A stretch of 58,487 nucleotides of DNA from Roseomonas mucosa ATCC BAA-692 (GTDB lineage: Bacteria > Pseudomonadota > Alphaproteobacteria > Acetobacterales > Acetobacteraceae): NCBI RefSeq assembly GCF_000622225.1, contig NZ_JHWD01000023.1, forward strand, positions 1 to 58,487, read 5' to 3'. Shown piece by piece: positions 51,673 to 58,487 of the stretch. The translations under genes and the position numbers were made by a program. Every line of letters starts with the position of its first letter. Position 1 is the stretch's first letter. A model generated the notes under the pieces. The model did not search any database. It was not told where the DNA came from and saw only the letters and a program-made list of their open reading frames with translations.

Positions 51673-53409
51673 ATGCCCTTTCCTGACGATCTTCCCGCCC
51701 CCCTTCTCCTGGCCCTGGCCGAGCGCGGCTATGCCGAGCCGACGCCGGTGCAGGCCGCCGTCCTCGCCGCCGACACGGCGGGGCGCGACCTTCTGGTTTC
51801 CGCCCAGACCGGCTCCGGCAAGACCGTGGCCTATGGCCTGGCCATGGCCAGCAACCTTCTCGGCACGGCCGAGCGCCTTCCCCCCGCCGGCACGCCGCTC
51901 GCCCTGGTGATCGCGCCGACGCGCGAGCTGGCACTGCAGGTCAAGACCGAGCTGGCCTGGCTCTATGGCAGCGCCGGGGGCCGGGTCGTGTCCTGCGTCG
52001 GTGGCATGGACCCGGTGGCCGAGCGGCGTGACCTGTCGCGCGGTGCCCATGTGGTGGTCGGCACGCCGGGCCGCCTGCGCGACCACCTGGACCGCGGCAA
52101 CCTGCGGCCGGACACGCTGCAGGTCGTGGTGATGGACGAGGCGGACGAGATGCTGGACCTCGGCTTCCGCGAGGAGCTGGAGGCCATCCTCGACACGCTG
52201 CCGGACCCGCACCGGACGCTGCTCTTCTCGGCCACCGTGCCGCACGAGATCGCCACGCTGGCGCGTTCCTACCAGAAGGACGCGCAGCGCATCGAGGTGA
52301 AGAGCGACGGCGCCGGGCATGGCGACATCGAGCACCGCGCCATCACCATCGCCCCGCACGAGATCGAGCGGGCGGTGGTGAACATCCTGCGCTTCGAGGA
52401 CCCACGCCTTGCCATGGTGTTCTGCGCCACCCGCGCCATGGTGGCCCGGCTGCACGGCAACCTGACCGAGCGCGGCTTCTCCACCGTGGCGCTGTCCGGC
52501 GAGCTGTCGCAGTCCGAGCGCACCCGTGCGCTGCAGTCGCTGCGCGACGGGCGGGCGCGGGTCTGCGTCGCCACCGACGTGGCGGCGCGCGGCATCGACC
52601 TGCCGGATCTGGGGCTGGTGATCCATGCCGAGCTGCCGCGCGATCCCGAGACCCTGACCCACCGTTCCGGCCGCACCGGCCGGGCCGGGCGGAAGGGCAT
52701 CAGCGTGCTGCTGGTGCCCTATAACCGCCGTCGCACCGGGGAGCGGCTGCTGGCCGCCGCCCGGGTGCAGGCGAGCTGGGGGCCGCCGCCTTCCGCCGAG
52801 ACGATCCGCGCCAAGGACAACGAGCGCCTGTCCGTCCAGGCCGGCGAGCTGGTCGCCGAGGAGGCGGCGGAGGACGATCTGGCGCTGGCCCGCGGCCTGC
52901 TGGAGAAGAACGCGCCCGAGGCGGTCGCCGCCGCCCTGATCCGCACCCTGCGCGGCCCGCTGCCGGCGCCGGAGGAGCTGTCGGACACCAATGACCGCAC
53001 CCCGCGCGAGCGGCCGGAGCGCCAGGGCGGGCCGGAGGGCGTCTGGTTCCGCGCCAGCGTCGGGCGCAACGAGAATGCCGATCCCCGCTGGCTGCTGCCC
53101 TTCCTGTGCCGGCGTGGCCATGTCACGCGTGGGGAGATCGGCCGGATCCGCATCCTGGGCCGCGAGACCCAGTTCGAGGTGGCCGCCGCCGCCGCCAGCC
53201 GCTTCGCCGCCGCCGCGCGCCGGGCGGAGGGCGAGGACGCGCATATCCAGGTGGAACCGCTGGGGCATGGCAGCCCCGTGCGCCCGCCTTCCTTCAGCGG
53301 GCCGCGCGAGGGCCAGGGCCGGGATCGCCCCCGTGGCGGCCCCGGGGGCGGGCATGGGCGTCCCCAGTCCTTCCGCCACGCCGGACCGCCGAGGCATTCG
53401 CGCGGCTGA
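51673..53409 (+). CDS. DEAD-box RNA helicase, DbpA-like
   Basis: A 578-residue ATP-dependent RNA helicase. It has the Q motif region GYAEPTPVQAAVLA, Walker A AQTGSGKT, APTRELALQ, TPGRLRDHL, VMDEADEMLD, LFSATVP, ATDVAARGIDLPDL and HRSGRTGRAGR. Residues about 450–540 resemble the DbpA RNA-recognition domain (WFRASVGRNENADPRWLLPFLCRRG, GRIRIL), which binds 23S rRNA hairpin 92 in E. coli; ribosome assembly is the likely role. The last 60 residues are a Gly/Arg/Pro tail. The ATG at 51673 lacks a clear Shine-Dalgarno sequence; upstream in-frame sequence is not conserved-looking. Confidence 0.9.
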   Translation: MPFPDDLPAPLLLALAERGYAEPTPVQAAVLAADTAGRDLLVSAQTGSGKTVAYGLAMASNLLGTAERLPPAGTPLALVIAPTRELALQVKTELAWLYGSAGGRVVSCVGGMDPVAERRDLSRGAHVVVGTPGRLRDHLDRGNLRPDTLQVVVMDEADEMLDLGFREELEAILDTLPDPHRTLLFSATVPHEIATLARSYQKDAQRIEVKSDGAGHGDIEHRAITIAPHEIERAVVNILRFEDPRLAMVFCATRAMVARLHGNLTERGFSTVALSGELSQSERTRALQSLRDGRARVCVATDVAARGIDLPDLGLVIHAELPRDPETLTHRSGRTGRAGRKGISVLLVPYNRRRTGERLLAAARVQASWGPPPSAETIRAKDNERLSVQAGELVAEEAAEDDLALARGLLEKNAPEAVAAALIRTLRGPLPAPEELSDTNDRTPRERPERQGGPEGVWFRASVGRNENADPRWLLPFLCRRGHVTRGEIGRIRILGRETQFEVAAAAASRFAAAARRAEGEDAHIQVEPLGHGSPVRPPSFSGPREGQGRDRPRGGPGGGHGRPQSFRHAGPPRHSRG

Positions 53410-53422
53410 AGGCCGGGCCTCG

Positions 53423-53454
53423 GGCCGGGAGGCTTCCGCCCGGTCCGTGTTTCC
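53423..53454 (+). terminator. Possible terminator after the DEAD-box gene
   Basis: GGCCGGG pairs with CCCGGTC across a short loop, followed by CGTGTTTCC. The stem is GC-rich but the T run is short, so this is only probable. Confidence 0.35.
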
Positions 53455-53605
53455 TGGCCTCGATGTTCGCCTCGGTGGCGCAACCGGCGGGCCGGGCGCC
53501 CGGGCCGGCCCTGGCCCCGGCGGGCATCATGGCGGGGCCATCCGGCCATGTTCTTGAAAAGAAACGAGCTTGCGGGTGATGGCGGAAGGGGAAACCCGTG
53601 CGCCG

Positions 53606-53827
53606 ATGCGGCGTTGGGCCGCCGACATGCAGATGTACCCGATGTACCCGATCCGCCTCGCTCTGGTGGCCAGCATCCTCGGCGCACCGCTTCCCACGCG
53701 GACCACGGCCGGCTCCGCCCAGGGCGGCACGACACAGCAGGAGGAGACGGCCTTGCCCGCCGCCCTTGGCGAGCCGTCCCTGCAACGAAGCGACGATGCC
53801 CCGCCCTCCCGTGCGGCGAGACTCTGA
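53606..53827 (+). CDS. Possible small exported protein
   Basis: A 73-codon frame between the helicase and methyltransferase genes. Third positions are strongly G/C (about 85 % by my count over the last 62 codons), as in real genes here. MRRWAADMQMYPMYPIR is followed by a hydrophobic stretch LALVASILGAPL and a Pro/Thr/Ala region, like a secretion signal. No family is recognised; the ribosome binding site is weak (GGAAGGGGAAA about 13 bases upstream). The DNA has a 9-bp tandem repeat ATGTACCCG twice at the start of the hydrophobic segment. Could be a non-coding artefact. Confidence 0.3.
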   Translation: MRRWAADMQMYPMYPIRLALVASILGAPLPTRTTAGSAQGGTTQQEETALPAALGEPSLQRSDDAPPSRAARL

Positions 53828-53942
53828 GGACACATCTGTGTTGTGCGCGCGTGAGAGGCGCGTGCAGTTGCGTTGCCTATGGCTTGCGCAGCGCCCCCCG
53901 GTGGTCTAGCGCATCCCTTCCTGAAGCAGTCTTGGGGCCAGA

Positions 53943-54641
53943 ATGTCGTCGGCGGTGGATCGCAGCAGTGTGAGCCGGGACCATCCGCGCGCAGCGTTGG
54001 ATGCTTCGTCGGTCAGGGATGCCTATCGGCGCTGGGCGGGGGTCTATGATGCGCTCTTCGGCGGCGTCTCGGCTTTCGGGCGCAAGCGCGCGGTGGCGGC
54101 GGTCAACCGCCTGCCCGGCGCGAGGGTCCTGGAGGTCGGCGTCGGGACCGGGCTGGCCCTGCCGCTCTACCGGCGCGACCTGCGCGTGACCGGCATCGAC
54201 CTGTCGCGGGAGATGCTGGAGAAGGCCGCCGAGCGCGTGGCCAGCGAGCGGCTGCCCAATGTGGACGGGTTGCTGGAGATGGACGCGGAGGCCATGGCCT
54301 TCCAGGACGGCGCCTTCGACATGGCGGTGGCCATGTTCACCGCCTCCGTGGTGCCGAACGCGCGGCAGCTCTATGCCGAGATGAGCCGCGTCGTCCGCCC
54401 CGGTGGCCGCCTGCTCTTCGTGAACCATTTCGCCGCCGAGGCCGGGCCCCGCTGGTGGGTCGAGCGGGCCATGGCGCCGCTGTCGCGCGTCCTCGGCTGG
54501 CATCCGGATTTCGAGCTTTCCGCCCTGCTGGACCGTGAGACCGCGGAGATCGAGGCGATCGAGCCCTGCCCGCCGGCGGGGCTCTTCACGCTGGTCCAGC
54601 TCCGCAACGGCGACACGCTGCGGCGCGCCCTGGCGGCCTGA
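53943..54641 (+). CDS. Phospholipid N-methyltransferase, PmtA-like class I SAM methyltransferase
   Basis: A 232-residue methyltransferase. The SAM motif is VLEVGVGTGLALPLY, then VTGIDLSREMLEKA and the post-I acidic MDAEAMAFQDGAFD. RRWAGVYDALFGGVSAFGRKRAVAAVNRLPG and the region EAGPRWWVERAMAPLSRVLGWHPDFEL match the pattern of rhodobacterial PmtA, which methylates phosphatidylethanolamine toward phosphatidylcholine. A UbiE-like role is less likely given this C-terminus. It is followed by a strong terminator at 54676–54716. Confidence 0.85.
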   Translation: MSSAVDRSSVSRDHPRAALDASSVRDAYRRWAGVYDALFGGVSAFGRKRAVAAVNRLPGARVLEVGVGTGLALPLYRRDLRVTGIDLSREMLEKAAERVASERLPNVDGLLEMDAEAMAFQDGAFDMAVAMFTASVVPNARQLYAEMSRVVRPGGRLLFVNHFAAEAGPRWWVERAMAPLSRVLGWHPDFELSALLDRETAEIEAIEPCPPAGLFTLVQLRNGDTLRRALAA

Positions 54642-54675
54642 CCCCCGCCCGGGAGGATTGTCCTCAGCTTCACGG

Positions 54676-54716
54676 AACAGGCCCTGCCGGCGATACCGGC
54701 GGGGCCTGTTGCGTTT
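54676..54716 (+). terminator. Rho-independent terminator after the PmtA-like gene
   Basis: GAACAGGCCC … GGGCCTGTT forms a long stem interrupted by an inner TGCCGG/ACCGGC stem with a CGAT loop, followed by GCGTTT. Two nested perfect stems and the trailing T run make this a convincing intrinsic terminator. Confidence 0.75.
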
Positions 54717-54855
54717 CCGTGGCCGGCGTCCCCCGCGTTTCCGTCCGGGGTCCGTGGTGCCGTCCAGGCCGGGATTCCCGCATGGGCCGAACGGGGGCTA
54801 AGCTCGCGGCCTGGAATCAGGCAGGGGCGGCGGACCGCCCGGGCGAGGAGGCCGC

Positions 54856-55737
54856 ATGCGCGCCAGCATCCGTGGGACCGAGATCTATTTCGACGTGGAA
54901 GGCATGGGGCTGGTGCCCGATGGCGACACGATGCGCGAGCGCCCGGTCGCGATGGTGATCCATGGCGGCCCGGGCGGGGACCACAGTGGCTTCAAGCCAG
55001 GCTACACGCCGCTCGCGGAGCGGATGCAGCTCGTCTATTTCGACCATCGCGGCCAGGGGCGTTCCAGCAAGAAGGACCCGGAGAGCTGGAACCTCGACGA
55101 GAATGTCGAGGACATGGAGGCGCTGCGCCGGCATCTCGGCCTGGGGCCGGTCGTGTCCATCGGCACCAGCTATGGCGGCATGGTCGCCCAGGCGCATGCG
55201 GCCCGCTATCCCGAGGCGGTGTCGCACCTGGTGCTGGTGGTCACCGCCTCCCATGGCGGCTTCGTTCCCCGGGCGCAGCGGATCATCGAGGAGACCGGCA
55301 CGCCGGAACAGCGCCGCGTCTGCGACATGCTCTGGGATGGCGCCTTCCGCACGGTGGAGGAGGTGCGGCACTACTACGAGGTGATGGGGCCGCTCTATTC
55401 GCGCCGCTACGATCCCGCCGCCGGGACCGCCAGCCGGATGCGGACCCTGCACGAGCCCGAGGCGCTGAACCGCGCCTTCCGTCCGGGCGGCTTCCTGCGC
55501 AGCTTCGACCTGCGGCCCGAACTCGGCCGCATCACCGCGCCCACGCTGATCCTGGCCGGGCGGCACGACTGGATCTGCGCGCCGGAATTCTCGGAGGAGA
55601 TCCACCGCCTGGTTCCCGGCTCCGACCTGCGGATCTTCGAGAACAGCAGCCATTCGATCCGTGCCGACGAGCCCGAGGCGCTGGTGGATGCCATCCGTGG
55701 CTTCGTGGTCCACAACCGAGGTCGCCGCGCCGGCTGA
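54856..55737 (+). CDS. Alpha/beta hydrolase, proline iminopeptidase-like
   Basis: A 293-residue S33-type hydrolase. It has the oxyanion loop VIHGGPGGDHSGF, nucleophile Ser in GTSYGGMVAQAHAARYPE, acid Asp in LAGRHDWICAP, and His in ENSSHSIRADEP. VYFDHRGQGRSS is typical of proline iminopeptidases, but no further substrate residues distinguish it from other amidases or esterases. GAGGAG lies six bases before the ATG. It is unrelated in sequence detail to the other S33 member at 56755, so a recent duplication is unlikely. Confidence 0.88.
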   Translation: MRASIRGTEIYFDVEGMGLVPDGDTMRERPVAMVIHGGPGGDHSGFKPGYTPLAERMQLVYFDHRGQGRSSKKDPESWNLDENVEDMEALRRHLGLGPVVSIGTSYGGMVAQAHAARYPEAVSHLVLVVTASHGGFVPRAQRIIEETGTPEQRRVCDMLWDGAFRTVEEVRHYYEVMGPLYSRRYDPAAGTASRMRTLHEPEALNRAFRPGGFLRSFDLRPELGRITAPTLILAGRHDWICAPEFSEEIHRLVPGSDLRIFENSSHSIRADEPEALVDAIRGFVVHNRGRRAG

Positions 55738-55753
55738 GGCGCTTGGCCGGGGG

Positions 55754-56644
55754 TCAGTGGCCGCCGAAGAAGCGTTTCATCCGGCCCCACCAGCCGGCTG
55801 TCCGGTCGATGGCGGTGGAAGGGCCGTTATGGCTGACATGGGGCCGGTGCGCGGGGGGCGGCAGGGCGGAGGCCAGGGTGTGGCGCCCGCCATCCTCGGC
55901 CGCGATCAGGCGCGTTTCCAGGGCCAGGACCTCGTCCGTCGTTTCGGTGGCGGCCGCGATGGCGAGGCGGCAGGCATGGGCGGCCTCGTGCCAGGCGCCG
56001 GCGCGGCGCAGGGCGTCCACCACGCGCACTGCCTGTTCGGGCGCCAGGGGCGGGCCGCTGCGCCAGAGCGCCACGGCCTCCAGCCGCCAGCTCCGGGCGA
56101 GTTCGGGCAGGCCTTCGTCATCCGCCACCCAGGCGGCCTGTAGCGTCGCCTCGGCGGCGGCATGAAGGGCGCCGCTTTCCTCCAGCACATGTGCCCAGCC
56201 CAGGAAGCGGCGGGCGAGGGGAGGGTGCGCCGTCTCGTTCACCAGCGCGCGGAAGGGGGCGGCGGCCACGGCCTGGGCCACGGCCGGGTGCGCGCGGGTG
56301 ATGTCGGGCGCCGCATAGCCGCAATGGGGGCATTGCTGCAGCCAGAAGCGCATGGTGGAGCGCAGCGGTTCCCCGGGGCGCAGATCCAGGTCCGGGGCCT
56401 GTTCCGGCGGCGGCGCGACGGCGCGGGGCTGCCGGCTTTCCGTTCCGCAGACCGCGCAGCGCACCATGCCGGGCTTGCCGCCGGAGCGTCCCGCGCCAGG
56501 CTGGAAGGGGCCGTCCTTTCCCAGGCGTCCGGGCCCCGGGCGCCCGGGGCCCGTGCGGCCGGGGGCGTGGCGCTGCGGATCGCCGCCCGGACCGTTGTCC
56601 GGATTGCCGCCTCGGGGCTCGCGCGTGGGGAATGAACTCGCCAT
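55754..56644 (-). CDS. CxxC protein with a helical-repeat C-terminus
   Basis: A 296-residue protein of unknown function. Residues about 1–45 are a disordered Gly/Pro/Arg segment. Two CxxC pairs follow, MVRCAVCGTES and QQCPHCGYAAPD, which would bind one zinc (DUF2225-like layout). The remainder (from about 115) is Ala-rich and helical, with TPR-like segments such as FLGWAHVLEESGALHAAAEATLQAAWVADD, VRVVDALRRAGAWHEAAHACRLAIAA. It ends in GWWGRMKRFFGGH, an amphipathic basic tail that could touch the membrane. The ATG at 56644 lacks a strong binding site. Confidence 0.75.
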   Translation of the reverse strand: MASSFPTREPRGGNPDNGPGGDPQRHAPGRTGPGRPGPGRLGKDGPFQPGAGRSGGKPGMVRCAVCGTESRQPRAVAPPPEQAPDLDLRPGEPLRSTMRFWLQQCPHCGYAAPDITRAHPAVAQAVAAAPFRALVNETAHPPLARRFLGWAHVLEESGALHAAAEATLQAAWVADDEGLPELARSWRLEAVALWRSGPPLAPEQAVRVVDALRRAGAWHEAAHACRLAIAAATETTDEVLALETRLIAAEDGGRHTLASALPPPAHRPHVSHNGPSTAIDRTAGWWGRMKRFFGGH

Positions 56645-56754
56645 GACGGTCCAAGTTAGGCGCAGGAGGCGCGCGGGCGAAGGGGGCAGATGGCGGGCGC
56701 GCACCATCTTGTGCATGATGGCCTTCCCTTATGCTTCCGGTGACCAAAGGCGCG

Positions 56755-57729
56755 ATGCCCCGCGGCGATCTTTTTCCCGATATCTCCCCCTACGAGACCG
56801 GCCTGCTGCCGCTCTCGCCCTCGGGCGCCGCGGCGGACGGGGTCAACCACGTGATGTACTGGGAGCAGGTGGGCAATCCCCGGGGCCAGCCGGTGCTGTT
56901 CCTGCATGGCGGGCCGGGGGCGGGGGCGGGGGCGGTGCATCGCCGCTTCTTCGACCCCGGCCACTGGCGCGTGGTGATCTTCGACCAGCGCGGCGCCGGG
57001 CGCTCGCGGCCGCTGGGGGAGCTGCGCGACAACACCACGCCGCATCTGGTGCGGGATATCGAGACGCTGCGGCGGTTCCTGGGCATCGAGCGCTGGCTGC
57101 TCTTCGGCGGCTCCTGGGGGTCGACCCTGGCGCTCGCCTATGCCCAGGCGCATCCCGAGCGGGTGCTGGGCTGCGTGCTGCGCGGGGTCTTCCTGGGGCG
57201 GCGGGAGGAGGTGGACTGGTTCCTCTATGGGCTGCGCCGGATCTTTCCGGATGCCTGGGCCGCCTTCGCCGAGCATGTCCCGCCCGAGGAGCGGGGCGAC
57301 CTGCTTTCCGCCTATCTGCGCCGACTGACCGATCCCGACCCGGTGGTGCATCTTTCCGCCGCCCGGTCCTGGAGCAACTTCGAGGGCATGTGCAGCACGC
57401 TGCTGCCTTCGCCGGAGCTGGTCGCGAGCTTCGCGCAGGACCGTTCCGCCCTGGGCCTGGCGCGGATCGAGGCGCATTACTTCGCCCATGACCTGTTCCT
57501 GCCGCCCGAGGGCCTGCTGGGGCGGATGGACCGCATCGCTTCGATCCCGGCGGAGATCGTGCAGGGACGCTACGATATGGTCTGCCCGCCGGCCACGGCC
57601 TTCGCGCTGACCGAGGCCTGGCCGCGGGCACGCCTGACCCTGGTGCCGGATGCCGGGCATTCCGCGCTGGAGCCGGGGGTCCGGACGGCGCTGGTCTCGG
57701 CGGTGGAGCGTTTCCGCCGGCGTTCCTGA
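56755..57729 (+). CDS. pip: Prolyl aminopeptidase
   Basis: A 324-residue S33 peptidase that removes N-terminal proline. Signature elements: VMYWEQVGNPRGQPVLFLHGGPGAG, VVIFDQRGAGRSRPLGELRDNTTPHLVRDIE, nucleophile Ser in LFGGSWGSTLALAYAQAHPE, AARSWSNFEG, catalytic Asp in VQGRYDMVCPP and His in PDAGHSALEPG. The start at 56755 (MPRGDLFPDISPYETG) matches family starts and has AAAGG just upstream; 56731 is an alternative. It lies divergent from the CxxC gene and just before tRNA-Arg. Confidence 0.94.
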   Translation: MPRGDLFPDISPYETGLLPLSPSGAAADGVNHVMYWEQVGNPRGQPVLFLHGGPGAGAGAVHRRFFDPGHWRVVIFDQRGAGRSRPLGELRDNTTPHLVRDIETLRRFLGIERWLLFGGSWGSTLALAYAQAHPERVLGCVLRGVFLGRREEVDWFLYGLRRIFPDAWAAFAEHVPPEERGDLLSAYLRRLTDPDPVVHLSAARSWSNFEGMCSTLLPSPELVASFAQDRSALGLARIEAHYFAHDLFLPPEGLLGRMDRIASIPAEIVQGRYDMVCPPATAFALTEAWPRARLTLVPDAGHSALEPGVRTALVSAVERFRRRS

Positions 57730-57814
57730 TCGCGGCCGCGCCGTGGCTGTGCCTCCCCCTGCTGTGCAAGCAGGCGGTTCCCGGCCGGTGTCGGTCGTGC
57801 TAAGCGGCCTGTGC

Positions 57815-57888
57815 GTCTCCGTAGCTCAGCAGGATAGAGCACCAGATTCCTAATCTGGGGGCCGTGGGTTCGAATCCCGCCGGGGACA
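57815..57888 (+). tRNA. tRNA-Arg (anticodon CCU)
   Basis: A complete 74-base cloverleaf: acceptor GTCTCCG/CGGGGAC with discriminator A, D stem GCTC/GAGC, anticodon stem CCAGA/TCTGG with loop TTCCTAA (anticodon CCT at 57849–57851), five-base variable loop, T stem GTGGG/CCCGC with loop TTCGAAT. CCA is not encoded. It is followed immediately by an integrase fragment, so its 3' end is the likely attachment site. Confidence 0.95.
57864..57888 (+). other. Probable attachment site core (3' end of tRNA-Arg)
   Basis: The T arm and 3' acceptor strand of the tRNA are the usual integration site for tyrosine recombinases. A truncated integrase begins 141 bases downstream in the same direction, so this end of the tRNA is the likely attL or attR. 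The matching repeat would be outside the window. Confidence 0.45.
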
Positions 57889-58028
57889 CTCCCTTTCAGA
57901 ATTTACCCTTTTATCAACGCTCTAACTTGCCTATTACCGCTGAACGATGATCCATGACGGTAATGCCTGACGGTAAGCCGCCGCCCTCCTCACAGCGCCA
58001 GCGAGGCGCACAAGCCAGAGGAGGCGAC

Positions 58029-58196
58029 ATGGCGAACCTGCGGCGAATTAGTCAGGGCTGGTATGCGCGGTACATCATCCCTCGGAGCCGGTGGGCCGAC
58101 TTCGGTGGCAAGCGAGAGGTCGTGCGGACCCTCCAAACCCGCGACTTGGTCGAGGCACGCAGCCGCCGCTTGAAGGCCATGGAGGCTATCGAGGCG
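58029..58196 (+). pseudogene. Site-specific integrase, N-terminal fragment cut by an IS21 element
   Basis: ATG at 58029 opens MANLRRISQGWYARYIIPRSRW…GGKREVVRTLQTRDLVEARSRRL, the N-terminal domain (DUF6538-like) of phage-type tyrosine integrases. About 56 residues are intact before the frame runs into the terminal repeat of an insertion sequence at about 58197. GGCGAC is just upstream. The catalytic domain is not present here. Its place next to tRNA-Arg says it once drove integration of a genomic island or prophage. Confidence 0.7.
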
Positions 58197-58487
58197 TGTC
58201 AATCGGCACTGAATTGGGACCCCAGATCGGCACGCAAAAGGGACCCTCTTGTGAGGTGTGTTGAGGGGGCGTTCAGGCGCGGTTCTTGAATCGCCAACTA
58301 TCGTTGCCGGTCTCGACGATGTCGCAGTGGTGAGTGAGGCGGTCGAGTAAGGCAGTGGTCATCTTGGCGTCCCCAAAGACGCTGGGCCATTCACCAAAAG
58401 CGAGGTTGGTGGTGACGATGACCGAGGTCTGCTCGTAGAGACGGCTGACAAGGTGGAACAGCAACTGGCCGCCGGACTGGGCGAATG
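58197..58487 (-). mobile_element. IS21-family element (left end; continues beyond the window)
   Basis: The end begins TGTCAATCGGCACTGAATTG and carries a second internal ATCGGCAC 24 bases further in, the multiple-repeat end structure typical of IS21. The istB C-terminus lies inside on the minus strand. It interrupts the integrase gene. Confidence 0.75.
58273..58487 (-). CDS. istB: IstB-like ATP-binding transposition helper (partial)
   Basis: The minus strand, open to the right edge, reads [19 protein letters not shown] then [23 protein letters not shown] and [27 protein letters not shown], the C-terminal third of the AAA+ IstB protein that assists the IstA transposase. The stop is at 58273–58275. 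The N-terminus and istA lie outside. Confidence 0.9.
   Translation of the reverse strand, partial: FAQSGGQLLFHLVSRLYEQTSVIVTTNLAFGEWPSVFGDAKMTTALLDRLTHHCDIVETGNDSWRFKNRA

Noticed and set aside
53294-53833. Minus-strand frame through the gap before the methyltransferase gene
   Set aside because: It runs antisense over the end of the helicase gene, and no family is recognised.

Overview
The window is GC-rich DNA (roughly 70 % by eye, with strong G/C in third codon positions). It looks like the chromosome of an alphaproteobacterium, most probably an Acetobacteraceae/Roseomonas-type soil or plant-surface organism. The support is the gene content (alphaproteobacterial-type RNase E with a large acidic insert in S1, PmtA-like phospholipid methyltransferase, GlgE/TreS cluster, YdcZ and YihY proteins, Nudix–GNAT fusion) and a family of GC-rich intergenic repeats. 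The taxonomic call is inference; no rRNA or other marker gene is present.

Left edge (1–4556) is accessory. It holds the 5' end of one IS5-family transposase joined head-to-tail to a second, frameshifted IS5 copy, then two short ferritin-like DUF892 (YciE/YciF-type) genes in comparatively AT-rich DNA with a Fur-like 6-1-6 palindrome between them, then about 1 kb without a recognisable gene.

4557–19353 is a six-gene minus-strand cluster for alpha-glucan and trehalose metabolism, transcribed glgE, treS–maltokinase fusion, glgB, glgX, treZ, malQ. Five of the six genes overlap the next by 4–17 bp; glgE to treS is a 16-bp gap. Together they form the GlgE cycle: trehalose to maltose to maltose-1-phosphate to linear then branched alpha-glucan, with GlgX debranching, TreZ releasing trehalose and MalQ recycling maltodextrins. 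TreY, the usual partner of TreZ, is not in the window, and the place where it would be expected (just after malQ) is the gene-poor stretch next to the IS elements.

19.6–38.5 kb is mixed chromosomal DNA: a YdcZ-type permease, a metallo-beta-lactamase-fold hydrolase, an aminotransferase followed by a degenerate gamma-glutamyltransferase lipoprotein, DsbA/ScsC-like thiol oxidoreductase, an M14-type acylase, a TPR protein, a CinA-N/MoaB protein, a GNAT–Nudix fusion overlapping rne, an MFS drug exporter, DUF2171, YihY, and a glycosidase-like protein with two CBM60-like modules.

38.5–57.7 kb carries prfC, an M29 aminopeptidase, the PrkA–YeaH–SpoVR stress operon, an Uup-type ABC-F ATPase, a GGDEF–EAL protein, a DbpA-like DEAD-box helicase, PmtA, two S33 peptidase-like hydrolases and a CxxC/helical-repeat protein.

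The right edge is accessory again: tRNA-Arg(CCU) is followed by the N-terminus of a tyrosine-type integrase that is cut by an IS21-family element, whose istB gene runs off the window. Several genes (GlgE/trehalose, ferritin-like proteins, PrkA/SpoVR, YciE/F) are commonly linked to desiccation, starvation or oxidative stress.
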